From assembly GCA_039720395.1 (NCBI GenBank), contig CM077827.1, positions 23,030,375 through 23,094,374 on the forward strand: a stretch of DNA of 64,000 nucleotides, read 5' to 3'. The DNA is from Liquidambar formosana. Lineage: Eukaryota; Streptophyta; Magnoliopsida; Saxifragales; Altingiaceae. This document shows, in pieces, positions 1 through 10,583 of this stretch. How positions within the stretch are numbered: position 1 is the stretch's first letter; each line of letters begins with the position of its first letter. The notes under the pieces were generated by a model. It was given only the letters and a program-made list of their open reading frames with translations, was not told the DNA's origin and ran no database searches. Made by a program: the position numbers and the translations under genes.

Positions 1-2536
1 AGCCCCAGGTGGTCACCCGAGCCACTTTCCTTTTTTGAGCCTTGACGCGGCTCCCACCCTATTTTCTCGGATTTGCTCGCCTTTGGCCGCCATTTAACCC
101 TAATTTCAGCCCTTTTTGACCTACTTGAGCCCCAAGGTAACCTCTAAGAGCCCTTGGATCAATCCCTAGGGTTTTAATCCCAACCATTGAGGGTTTTCCC
201 TCAATCCCTATAAATACCCCCTTATACTTCAGCAATAAGGGGGACTTTGGAGGCCACTTGGAGGGAATTTCTAAAATTGGAGGCTATGGCAGCCATCCTT
301 AGGGTAGTTTAACCTAAACTTTGAGTGAGAGAGTGTGAGAGAAGGCTTGAAGGAAGGCTAGAGCATTGCTTGGAGGCTTGGAGGAAGGAATTTCCAGCAG
401 CACATAAGAGGAGGAGGACTCTCTACAGCAGCCACCATAGGTATGCCCCTTCCCCTTTCTCTCTTTCATTCAAACTAGGGTTTTTTACATAGCTTTGCAT
501 TATTTCATGTTTAAAGCTTATTATTTTATCATGTGTTGATGCTTCTAATGCTTAGAATGCATGATTAGGATATTGTCTATGGCTGGTTTTGCATGATATA
601 ATGTCATTCTATGTGGTTTTATGAGTCTTTGTGTTGTTAGGGTTTTTTAGAGTCTTTTCTAGGGTTTTGCATGGAATAGTCATTATTTCATGTTAAAGTT
701 TGTGTTTTTATTGTGTTTTGCTGCTTCTATTAGCTAGTATGCATGATTAGGATCATATTTGTGGGCTGTTTAGTATGCTAGGATGTTATTCCATGTGATT
801 TACTGCATGTTTGGGACTTTAGGGTTTCTTAGGTGCTTAAAATGGTTTTCTGCATGAAATAGCTCTTTGGTATATTAGAGCTTATATTTTTATTGTGTTT
901 TGTTGCTTCCATTGGAATGTATGCATGATTAGGATAATATTTGTGGGCTGTTAGGATGTTGTCCCATGTGACTTACTGCATGTTTGGGATTCTAGGGTTC
1001 CCTTAGTGCTGAAATTGAGTTTATGTTTAGAATAGCTATATTTCATGTGCAAGCTTGTATTTTTCTCATGTGTGGATGCTTCTATTGATTAATATGCATG
1101 GTTAGCATGATGTCTATGATGAGCTTTGCATGATTTAGAGTTATTCTATGTGTTTTTTAGCACAATTGCGATTCTAGGGTTTCATTCATCCTTGTATTAG
1201 GAAAGTTGCATATAGCATGATAGCTTAGGGTTTTTTCTTGTGTTTTCTTCATAGTTGACATATATGTGCTGCATATTTGATAGCTATGACATTTTTCTGC
1301 ATTCATAGTAGTTGATTTTAGTGTTTTTTGCATGTCATTGCATGTAGGGTTGAATTAGGGTTTTAGTTAGCTTATGATTCATGTTGTTGCATGACTTGTG
1401 GTTGATTTTAAACCTTATTTCAATTCTGTCCAGATCTGTTAGTTGTCCTTGATGTGATATTTTGAGCATGTGTTAGCCTATGTTTGGGCATGATAATAGC
1501 TTGATTTGGCATCTAGCTTGTTTGGTTGGCATTTTTGGTATGTTTTGCATGGAAATTGCAGGTGCTTTGACAGGTACAACAGGTGCAACTACCCCACCAA
1601 TGTGGGGTGGTTATCTTGGCTATTGTGAGATGAAATCTTACAAATAAGGTAATTACCCTATGCAATAGGGAGGTTACTTTGACAGGTTGCTTTTGCTTAA
1701 GGTAAGTAGGGTGTGAGGGTGCCCCAATTCACCCTTCTTTCCTTCCTTTGAAACTTTCCCTTTCTCCCCCCTAGGGTTGTTTCCTAATAGGGGAATATGG
1801 TGATTCCTATAGTATCCTTTCAATAAAAAATACCTTTTAAATCAAAGTTTCCATCTTTTATCAAAATTCCATATTTTACCAAAAATCTTTTGAGAATAAT
1901 TTATTTTGGAAACTTACCATGTTTTACTTGAAAGGAAACTTAGGGTTTACCATAGGCCTTGATTAGGTTATAACCCTATTCCCTTTCGAACTACGTGGAC
2001 TTTGATCCATGTATTTCCATACATGGTACGTAGGCGCTCCTTGTGAGGTTCAAGTCCGCCCTAGGATACCAAGTATCCTAGGTTTTCTCCCCCCTCTTTC
2101 TTTTTCTGTTTTTCTTTGATTTACTAGATTGTATGGATGAATGAATGAATGATATGCATGCTGTCTTGTGATGATAATTGTTGATTTGTGTGTGATTAAG
2201 ACTTTGATTTAGCCCAATTAAATTAAGAGACCGTTTAGGGCGATATGGGTGCCTATAGGCTTTGCCTAGAACCTTCCCATATCGTAACTTAGCCTCCGAA
2301 TCCCCGAATTCTCTGGTTTCCAAAAGACTTTTTTTGCCTTACCATTTTTAAACATGGAGTCAATCTTTTGTTTTCCTAAAACAAAACTGTTTTTAGGGTT
2401 TTCCTTGTTTCCTTTAAAAAATAAGGTGGCGACTCCTTTCTTTTTCCAAACCCATTCGTGGGCCCTCTTTTCCTGGGTCCACAGATTGGCGACTTTTAAA
2501 CCCTCCTGTGGGCCTTAACAATTTCTGGGGTTCACA
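1..2536 (+). mobile_element. Tat/Ogre-type LTR, copy A (3' part, runs off left edge)
   Basis: Plus-oriented long LTR whose first several hundred bases lie outside the window. It aligns by eye with LTR B (54552-57569) and, inverted, with LTR C (60339-63150). Shared landmarks are a TATA box at 208-217, a block around the TACGTGGACTTTGATCCATG motif (1990-2012) followed by a TACGTAGGCGCTC motif, the AGCCCAATTAAATTAA motif near 2211, a GGTGGCGACTCC motif near 2426, and a GGGGTTCACA end at 2527-2536. No coding sequence is seen. It abuts the inverted-repeat array of element D exactly at the LTR terminus, so I infer it is the 3' LTR of a plus-strand element inserted into D. The last 60 bases contain an extra internal end-like segment (CCACAG plus TTGGCGACT near 2480-2496). 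Confidence 0.8.
208..217 (+). promoter_or_regulatory. TATA box of LTR A
   Basis: CTATAAATAC lies 200 bases after the palindromic GGTGGTCACCCGAGCC block (8-23). The same 200-base spacing separates the matching block and TATA box in LTR B. This is a likely U3 core promoter. Confidence 0.6.
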
Positions 2537-3010
2537 GTATGTTCAAGTGATGAACATACCATTGAAATGGAGAAATATACCCAAGCGATGGATATACTTA
2601 ACCAAGTAAGTGACGAAATATCTGAGAAGTATACTCGAGTGATGAGTATACCATTGAAATGGAGAAATATATTCAAGAGATGAATATATTTAACCAAGTA
2701 AGTGATAATGGGGATCTGAAACTAGGAAGCATATTCAATGGGTGAACATGCTTTTGAAATGGAAGAATATATTCAAGTGATGAATATATTCAACCAAGTA
2801 TGATAGAGAATGAGAATTTGAAGCTGAGAAGCATATTCAAAGAGTGAATACACTTTTGAAATGGAAGAATATATTCAAGTGATGAGTATATTCAACCAAG
2901 TGGGATGGAAAATCAAGAATTTGAAACTGAGGAGTATATTCAAAGGGTGAATACATTTTTGAAATGGAAGAATATATTCAAGTGATGAATACATTCAACC
3001 AAGTGAGATG
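2537..3010. repeat. Tandem array of short inverted repeats (3' region of element D)
   Basis: About five degenerate units of roughly 90-110 bp. Each has two inverted repeats of 8-nt arms around a 7-nt loop, typically AAGTGAT. Examples are GTATGTTC/GAACATAC at 2537-2559, GTATACTC/GAGTATAC at 2629-2651 and ATATATTC/GAATATAT at 2667-2689. Spacers alternate between CCATTGAAATGGAGAAAT and TTAACCAAGTAAGTGA types. The same array in the same orientation recurs at 63280-64000. No ORF is convincing. The 3011-3286 stretch beyond it is AT-rich spacer with decayed units and no gene. Confidence 0.85.
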
Positions 3011-3286
3011 AAAAATCAAGATTTGACATGAGGATATATGATCAATTTATCAAGATTAAACAAGCATGGTGCAAGAGGAAAGTGTCTTAACACATTGTCA
3101 CTTGAGTTGGCATGGCACAGGGGAAATATATTCAACCCTTTTGAACATAAAATCAATTCAAGGAATTGATTTCAAGATGGAATTTGATTGATTTTAAGCT
3201 CAAAAAGTGTTGAATATCTCATTTGGAAGGAGGTTTGATCACGCGTCAAGGCGAGACAAAGCGAGAAGCAAAACCAAAACAAAGTG

Positions 3287-3444
3287 GCTTGGGTGACCAC
3301 CAGGCCTCGGGAGGCTAGCCGCCCAGGCCTGGGTGGTTACCCGAGCCCGAAGCGGAAATCCCACTTTGAATAGGAAACTTCCTATTCTGATGGGTTTTTT
3401 TCCTATTTGAACTTGGATTTGTGACCTTTTCCCTATAAAAACAC
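3287..3444 (+). promoter_or_regulatory. U3-like promoter region of the antisense ORF
   Basis: A GC-rich palindromic block at 3297-3347 contains GGTGGTTACCCGAGCC (3332-3347), which matches 15 of 16 bases at 8-23 in LTR A and is in the same orientation. A following AAATCCCACTTTGAAT segment resembles AATCCTACTTTAAGTC in LTR B. A TATA box, CTATAAAAAC, is at 3433-3442. I infer a promoter derived from, or shared with, the LTR U3. Because the TATA box lies only a few bases before the first ATG (3445), the transcript probably starts downstream and the ATG at 3490 may be used. Confidence 0.55.
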
Positions 3445-4779
3445 ATGCAAGAGGTTCCTAAACCTACTTGTATTCATTCATTAGAAGTTATGGAGGCTCT
3501 AGACAAATTTTTAGGAGGGTTTTTGAGAGTTATGAGTGCTGAAGCAAAATCTGAGTTCAAGTGCTTTGGCTTGGATCCATTGCTCTCCTTGAGGCATGTG
3601 AGGCTTGAAACGAACCTCTTGACTGCTGCTACATATTTTTGGGATCCTCAAGTTCATGTGTTCCGCTTCAACTATGAAGAACTGTGCCCAACCATGGAGG
3701 AATTCTGTGCATTGTATGGAGTTTCAACGGTAGGTCCTTTCATTCTCCCTACTCCTCGCCCAAGCTTTCTTACTTCTTTCTCCAATCTACTTGGGATTCA
3801 CCCACAATATGCCTCTACGTTTGTAAAGGACCATATGGTAGACTTGATGAAATTGGCAACCTCTTTTTTAGCTTATGATAGTAAAGGTATTCTGAATTTT
3901 ACCTTTCCTATTAAGCATGCTCTTGCCTTTTGCCTCATTGGTCGTTTTCTTATTTCCACTGGTACTCCACATGTTCCCATTCAAATCTGTGACTTGATTC
4001 CTCTCCTTGCCAAGGGCCATAACTTGATTCCCATGGTGCTAGCTGAAACCCTGAATGGTTTGGATAAAACTTATGAGGACCCAAAGGTTCCTTTAGGAGG
4101 TAGCCCCATTCTACTGCAGATGTGGTTGCTTGAAAGACTGAATTTCTTGTCACCAGTTGCCATTACACCATACAAGCCCCAGCATTACTGCCTTCACCGC
4201 ATTGAACTACCTGGGCAATTTTCATTGAGAGATTGGCTAGGTTACTTCCAAACCCTTTCTTGGAGGAGTGTCAAGTGGTTTGTATTCATATGGGGCTGCA
4301 GTGACCAGGTGCTTCTGCGGACTTCTGGATGCGCCATGGTGAGACTCATAGGACTGAGGTCTACTTCCTTCTATTGGCCTTCAAGGGTTCTTCGTCAGAT
4401 GGGTGCCATGCAAACCATACCTACTTCCTTGAAAGGTGACTATCCTGTGGTGCCCGCGGGTCTTTCTGTAGTGACTTGGGCGAAGGACCGATGGCCTAGC
4501 AAGTTGATACTAACCCAAGTTACGAATACTGATGGTCCATATATGATGAGCCCCGAGTATAAGGAATGGTTGAAAAGCAATTTAGGTGAGAGAGAGACTA
4601 CTCGAAGAGAAAGGATTTTTGGACTTATCAAGAACAACGAACTTGGATCTTGCAGAGAAGATATTATGGAAGCAGTGACAGCAGCTTATGAACATGACTT
4701 GAGGAAGAAAAGAAGACATGAAAGAGAGAAGAAGAAAGCTGAGGAGCGAGCTGCAAAGAGGCTCAAGAAAATAGAATAG
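3445..4779 (+). CDS. Antisense ORF: plant-mobile-domain-like protein (444 aa or 429 aa)
   Basis: An uninterrupted 444-codon ORF lies opposite to pol of element D and downstream of integrase. Residues about 20-340 resemble the plant mobile domain / DUF7745-type proteins carried by plant retroelements. Visible cues are an FWDPQVHVFRFN stretch followed by CPTMEEFCALYGV (about residues 68-95) and a tryptophan-rich middle. The last 35 residues are highly basic and probably helical (KKRRHEREKKKAEERAAKR), like a nuclear localisation signal. Given the TATA position, Met16 (3490) is the likelier start. Tat-lineage elements are known to carry extra antisense ORFs near the 3' end, but the function is unknown. 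The intact frame contrasts with the broken pol beside it. The family name is by resemblance only. Confidence 0.75.
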   Translation: MQEVPKPTCIHSLEVMEALDKFLGGFLRVMSAEAKSEFKCFGLDPLLSLRHVRLETNLLTAATYFWDPQVHVFRFNYEELCPTMEEFCALYGVSTVGPFILPTPRPSFLTSFSNLLGIHPQYASTFVKDHMVDLMKLATSFLAYDSKGILNFTFPIKHALAFCLIGRFLISTGTPHVPIQICDLIPLLAKGHNLIPMVLAETLNGLDKTYEDPKVPLGGSPILLQMWLLERLNFLSPVAITPYKPQHYCLHRIELPGQFSLRDWLGYFQTLSWRSVKWFVFIWGCSDQVLLRTSGCAMVRLIGLRSTSFYWPSRVLRQMGAMQTIPTSLKGDYPVVPAGLSVVTWAKDRWPSKLILTQVTNTDGPYMMSPEYKEWLKSNLGERETTRRERIFGLIKNNELGSCREDIMEAVTAAYEHDLRKKRRHEREKKKAEERAAKRLKKIE

Positions 4780-5095
4780 GATATTTATGGCATATTTATA
4801 GTTCTTTTACTTAATACCAATGAATTGCTATGTCAATCAATTTTAGTTTTGAATAAATTGCCAATAATAAATCAAATTTGGGATTTTCTTGTTTGATTTA
4901 GACCGCACCCAAGGTAACTTTATGGGTTGCCTACGTATCTCCATGGTTTTTTCTTCTTTTTTTTTTTTTTTTTTGTTTTTGTTTTGTTTTTTGTTTTTGT
5001 TTTTTTTGTTTTTGAATGGAGAATCAGATCTTACGTAGTTCTTATGCCTTAACTTTTGCCTAGGCCGCCCTTACGGGTTTTCAACCTAGCAGGCT
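4780..5095. other. Convergent 3' spacer between antisense ORF and integrase
   Basis: About 316 bases separate two convergent reading frames. It holds a T-rich (GTTTTT)n run at 4950-5012 and the motifs TTGCCTACGTATCTCC (4927-4942) and TACGTAGTTC (5033-5042). There is no ORF. Both transcripts would have to end or overlap here. Confidence 0.6.
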
Positions 5096-6453
5096 TCAAA
5101 CATGATATTTCTTCAATTGATCCAAATTAGTTGGACGAGCGAACTCAATTCCATCTAAATCCATGAGGCGAACAGCCCCCGCTGGCAATATCTCTTTGAT
5201 AATGTATGGCCCACCCCAACTTGGCTTGAATTTTCCCCGCGGATCGAACACTGGAGCTCTGATTTCTTTCAGCACTACATCCCCTTTCTTTAGACCTCGA
5301 TCTTTGACATGCTTGTTGAATGCTCTGGCAACTCTCTGTTGATACCCCTGAACATGATACAGCGCCCTTAAACGCCTTTCATCCAGCAAAGCTAACTCAT
5401 CATAGCGGCTCTTAACCCAGTCCACTTCTGTTATCTGGCTCTCCACGGCAACTCTTAGTGAAGGAACTTCCAATTCAACTGGCAACACGGCCTCCATTCC
5501 ATAAACTAGAGAATAAGGGGTAGCCCCTGTTGACGACCTTATTGATGTTCTATAACCCTATAGAGCCAATGGCAACTTCTCATACCAGTCTGTGTGTGAG
5601 TCCGCAATCTTCTGTAGTATCTTCTTGATGTTCTTGTTAGCTGCTTCCACCGCTCCTTTAGTCTGAGGACGGTATGGTGACGACAGATGGTGGGCTATGC
5701 CATACTTTTGCAAGAGCTCATGGGTTTCTTTCTGAAAGTGCTGGCCATTGTCTGAGATAACTTCATGCGGTACCCCATATCGATAGATGATGCTGTGCTG
5801 TATGAACTGTGCTACCTTCTTGGAATTCAAGGTCTTGAAGGACGCTGCTTCCACCCACTTAGTGAAGTAGTCGATGGCGACCAGGATGTATTCATGCCCA
5901 TTTGATGCCTTTGGCTTGATCTGTCCGATGATATCATCCCCCATACCGCGAATGGCCAAGGTGATGACATACTCGTTAAAGGCATAGAAGGCAAATGTTG
6001 TCCACTGGCAAACAGTTGGCATTTGTGGCACTTCTTGACATGTGCGTGGCAGCCTCTTTCCATGGTGGACCAATAATAGCCTAACCTCATGATTTTCTTA
6101 GCTAACATATAGCCATTCATATGCGGAGCCCCTGTCCCTTCATGGATTTCTTTAATTAGATGCTCGGCTTCCTCCTCGGTGACACAAAGCAGGTGGATCC
6201 CGTCGTATGATCTCCGATATAGCTTTCCTCCACAAAGTACATAGTGACTCGCCAACCGCCTTAGGGTTTTTCTATCGATACGAGATGCTCCTTCTGGGTA
6301 TTCCCTTTCTTCAATGAACTTCATTATGTCATGGAACCACGGGTGGCCATCATTTACCTCTCCTCCTCGGATTGCACAACAGTACACAGGCTTGTCTCGG
6401 CATTCTATCACCAACGGCTTCACATTTCCCCCTTCAGGTATCTCCACCATGGA
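5096..6453 (-). pseudogene. Integrase of element D (frameshifted, nonsense codon)
   Basis: Encoded right to left from 6450. The N-terminal HHCC zinc domain is visible (HEGTGAPH then CHAHVKKCHKC). The catalytic core has the three acidic positions in AIDYFTKW, SDNGQHF and a TKGAVEAANK stretch, followed by a C-terminal domain ending at 5096. The frame breaks near 5930-5940, where the reading frame changes in the GGGGGATGATATC region at the start of the core. A TAG replaces an aromatic codon after LPLAL near 5558. Residues are otherwise well preserved, so inactivation is fairly recent. It is dead as it stands. Confidence 0.85.
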
Positions 6454-6455
6454 TG

Positions 6456-8472
6456 CTAGGTCGCCAAGGCATCGGCGAACTGGTTCTTGTTTCTTGAAAG
6501 GTAGTTGAACTCTATCTCTGAGAACTCCTTGGTTAGAGCTTCCAGATAGGCATGGTAAGGCAACAATTTCTCATCTCGAGTTTTCCATTCCCCTTTTATC
6601 TGGCAAATGATTAGTGCTGAGTCCCCGAACACATCCAATTCTTTGATCCCCAATTCAAGTGCCGCTTCCAGTGCTAGGATACAGGCCTCATACTCAGCAA
6701 TGTTGTTGGTAGCTTCGAACCCCAACTTGACCGCTAACGGTGTAAATGCCTCTTCGGGTGAGACCAGCAGGACTCCTATCCCATAACCTTTCTTATTGGC
6801 TGCCCCATCGAAGTATACTCTCCAAGTTTTTCTACCAATCTCTAGCACGTCCTCATCTGGGAATTGATCGTTGAACGGAGCGGATGATGACACCGGACAG
6901 CTGGCTAGGTAGTCTGCGATGACTCTTCCCTTGATAGACTTCTGACTCACGTACTTGATGTCGAATTCATTGAGGAGAATTGACCATCGAGCAGTTCTGA
7001 ATGACAATACTGGCCTTTCTACCAGGAACTTCAACGGGTCCATGCGACTTATCAAGAACACTTCGAAGGACATCATGTAGTGTCGGAGTTTCTGCGTCGC
7101 CCATACTAGTGCCACACAAGCTTTTTCAATCGCATTGTACTTCACTTCATAGTCTGTCATTTTCTTGCTTAAGTAATAGATGGCATTCTCCTTTGTAGAC
7201 CCTTCGAGATATTGAGCTAATATAGCCCCCGTCGCGGTTTCGGTGACCGTTAAGTATAACAAAAGTGGCGCACCTTGCCGTGGGGGAACTAAGATTGGAG
7301 GATTGCTCAAGTATCTCTTAATGGTCTCAAAGGCCTCTTGGCATTCTTCGGTCCATACTTTTGGCACACCTTTCTTAAGCAATTTGAAGATTGGTTCGCA
7401 AACCATGGTCAAGTTGGCAATGAATCGGCTTATGTATTGAACTCTTCCCAGAAAACCCCGGATCTGCATCTCAGTGCTAGGCGGCTCCATCTCCACAATA
7501 GCTTTTATCTTCCCTGGGTCCACTTCGATACCTCTCTGAGTGATCATAAACCCCAATAACTTGCCTGTAGTGACACCAAAAGCGCACTTCTGTGGGTTGA
7601 GACGGAGATTGTTCTTTTTTGCTCGCTCTAGGAATTTCTCTAGTGCCTTGAAATGCCCTTCTCTATCCACGGACTTTACGATCATATCATCGACATAAAC
7701 CTCGACTTCCTTATGGATCATATCATGCAATAGGGTCGTAGCTGCTCTTTGGTAAGTAGCCCGAGCGTTTCTTAAGCCAAAAGGCATTACCTTGTAACAG
7801 TACGTTCCCCATTGCGTGATAAAGGCTGTTTTCTCCATGTCTTGAGGCGCCATCTTTATCTGGTTATATCCGGAGAATCCGTCCATAAAGGAGAGGAGTG
7901 CATGTCCCACTGTGCTATCCACCAACACGTCGATATGGGGTAAAGGAAAGTCATCCTTAGGGCTTGCGGCGTTGAGATCTCGGAAATCGACACACATCCT
8001 TACTTTCCCATCTTTTTTAGGCACAGGCACTATATTCGACAGCCACTCGGGGTACTCCACAACTTGGAGGAAACCCGCGTCTAGTTGTTTAGTTACCTCT
8101 TCTTTTACTTTTAGGGCCCATTCTGGTTTTAATCTTCTGAGTTTCTGCTTTACCGGCTTCTTTAGGGAATTGGTGGGGATATAGTGTTGCACAATATCGG
8201 GGTCAATGCCAGGCATGTCTTCATAAGACCATGCAAAAGCCATAATGTTGGCTTTCAAGAGGGAGATCATCTTTTCTTTTTCAACGGGGGAGAGGGTTTT
8301 CCCAATTTTAACTATTCTTGGCAATTCATTCGTCCCTAAGTTGATTGATTCCAATTCATCCATATTAGGTTTGGTGACGCCCCTTTTCCTTTGCTCAACG
8401 AGCTCCGGGGGGACATCGTTCCTAGGATCTATATCCATGCCATAAATATCCATAGAGGAGAGAAAAGAGACA
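6456..8472 (-). pseudogene. Reverse transcriptase, RNase H and second RNase H of element D
   Basis: One open frame of about 670 codons. RT is in the first 330 residues, with VDFRDLN, FMDGFSGYNQI, MPFGLRNA and the catalytic YVDDMIVKS box all present. The connected RNase H follows (YYLSKKMTDYEVKYN). A second, archaeal-type RNase H comes near the end, with YFDGAA, AEYEAC and FGDSAL supplying the acidic residues. Dual RNase H is a Tat-lineage hallmark. The frame ends with DALAT then TAG, where one missing T shifts it out of register with the integrase at 6450. The first coding bases probably come from the exon start at 8472 rather than the ATG at 8453. Confidence 0.85.
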
Positions 8473-8643
8473 CTGCATATATAGAGAAAGAAAGCACACT
8501 TTATTGACTAGGAATAATGGGAATGACACACAAAAGAAAGAAGGAAAACAAACAAATCTGTATCAATACTATGACTCCACAAGGTGAGTTAAGTAGATAC
8601 ATCTTATTGAATTAGGGAAATATTACTAAACTAAGACACCTAC
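8473..8643 (-). other. Putative pol intron of element D (171 nt)
   Basis: On the minus strand a donor GTAGGTGTC begins at 8643. A pyrimidine-rich tract with TATATGCAG ends at 8473. Removing the 171 nt joins the G-patch frame to the RT frame without a stop, the phase matching through codons that end at the ATG at 8453. Without splicing, translation stops at the TAG just inside the donor. An intron between protease and RT is known in Ogre elements. The assignment here is by eye and unproven. Confidence 0.6.
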
Positions 8644-9653
8644 AAGCTGCTATCAGGTAGGCCAAGGTCTTCTTCTTCATGGATCTCCGCAACGACACCA
8701 CATTCAAGGTACCAATTCAGGAGTGGCAAGGTAGCATGGCTAATGGACGAACCCTGGAGTTCTTTAATGGTCGAGTCTTCCACGGTGAGGATCATATTTT
8801 GGAACATTTCAGTCATAGCCCCTGCATCAAGGTTCTCTGCCCAGTCCTCCTCTTTCTTTTCCCAGAACTCATCATTGATGGCATCATCATCCACCATTTC
8901 AGCTGTGATTGGATACCATTCGGTGAAGAAGATTTCAAAACCCGGAACTCGGATCTTGGTAGCTTGGTCAAAGGTGGGCTCTGGAAACCCACAATATAGA
9001 AAATCATCCCCTTCTTTGACGAAGTAACCATTCAAAGTAGGTCGATATGGCGAGATCTTCAGGTCTGGCACCCTTCCCTCGGCTTTGGCTCTTACTTTCT
9101 CTTTGTTCCTCTTCAGCATTTCCGCATGATCATTTCTAGAGGGCTCATATCCTAGCCCGAAGGTGTATGAGGTGACACGGCTTTGAATAGACGTAGGGAT
9201 CCCTTGTTGGCGACGCCCTAGCCCCATGCCTGGAAAGAAACTCATCTTTCTCATTATTTCACCGACGTGCAAGTTGCCTTGGGGGCAAAAGTCCAAGGGT
9301 ATTAATTCACCCTTTTCGAGCTCTTTTTCAATGCATTGGACATAGTCAAACCCAGATAGCGGTATCACTGCTGATTCAAGTTGTATCTCACATATAGGAA
9401 CACCTGCGAGTTTCAATTCATAGTCCCCTTGAAGTGTTACTATGGCTCCTTCATAAGGAAACTTCACCTTTTGATGGAGTGAAGATGGCACAGCCCCAGC
9501 AGGATGGATCCAAGGTCGGCCCAACAACAAGTTGAAACATGACGGCACATCCAACACTTGGAATTCTACCCTAAATTCAGTGGGTCCCATGATAAGAGGC
9601 AAAGTAACTACCCCTATTACTTCTCGGCGGGTGTTGTCATAAGCTCTTACGGT
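8644..9653 (-). pseudogene. Protease C-terminal half and G-patch domain of element D
   Basis: The frame continues from the protease after a TAG at about 9654. Protease C-terminal landmarks are FNLLLGRPWIH followed by AGAVPSSLHQ. About 120 residues later a G-patch is visible (KMSFFPGMGLGRRQQGI), with its run of glycines and aromatics. G-patch is a glycine-rich nucleic-acid-binding motif found after protease in Tat/Ogre elements. The acidic C-terminal part (EEKKEEDW-type stretches) has no recognised domain. The frame ends at the putative intron. Confidence 0.8.
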
Positions 9654-10583
9654 CTACCCAAATGGCGTGAAATCAGTGGGTCCCAAACCCAAAACAGTGG
9701 CAGTTCGGAGAGGACATACATTCAGTGCGGACCCATTGTCGATAAGAACGGTGGGAACCCTCTTCCCCATAGTGTCAATGGTCACATAGAGAGCTTGAGA
9801 ATGGCTCGGCCCGCTTTTAGGTAGGTCTACATCGGTGAACACGATGGTTGAGTTCTTGGGAGTTGGATTCACCAAATGTACCAATCCCTCGGGGGATGTG
9901 TCAACGGGCACTTGTATCTGATTCAACAGTTTCAACACGATCTGTCTGTGCTTATACGAGGCCATGAGCAAGCCCCAAATAGTAATGTTGGCATTGGTCT
10001 TCTTCAGCTGCCTAAGCACTTCATCCTCTTCTTCTTGCAAGCTAGGACGCCTCTGCCCTTCCAAATCTTCCAACGCATTTTCAGATTCTAGGTGGGGAGG
10101 CTTGAAATGACGACCCCCTCTGGTTATATGGTCCAACTCATCATCGCTAGCCCATATGTCATGGACTTCCTCGGAGTCATTCATCAAGTCATCCCATTCT
10201 ATCATGTCGATGCTCTCCATCTCTGTCGGCAAGTCATCCCAACCTGAAGGGACTATCGGCTCATCTGATATCGGACTTGGGCTTGAGTACAGCACATAGT
10301 AATCATATTTCCCCGACGCTTCACCTAATAGGCCAACCTGAGGATCCCCTGCTTCATATCTTTCTTTCAGCTCTTGTTGGATAGATTTCTTTGGCAACAA
10401 CAAAACCTTTTGGTCAATGAGGTCTTGGATGATCTTCTTTAGTATAGAACAAGCCTCGGTGTCATGGCCGGGTGCACGATGGTATTGGCAATATTGGTGA
10501 GGGGTTGATGGTCTGGGCTTTGGTGGAAGTGGCATGATAAGGCTGTTATTGCGGCAAATGGTGAAGAGACGGGTTAAGGTCAT
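9654..10583 (-). pseudogene. Gag C-terminus and protease active-site half of element D
   Basis: Open frame of 309 codons closely matching the plus-strand gag at 59700-60338. It has a CHHC knuckle (CQYHRAPGHDTEAC), an RGRHFKPPHLE-like stretch and NITIWGLLMA. Past the point where the other copy is cut, it continues into the protease with the active-site motif VLIDNGSALNVCPL. A TAG follows GPTDFTPFG where related frames would read through into TVRAYDNTRRE. A C-to-T change of CAG is the simplest explanation. Confidence 0.8.

Noticed and set aside
3684..3878. Shorter frames inside the antisense ORF region (also 3950-4153 and 4440-4637 minus)
   Set aside because: Shadows of the 444-codon frame.
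8679..9027. Plus-strand frames over the G-patch region
   Set aside because: Shadows of the minus-strand pol frame, which carries the recognisable domains.
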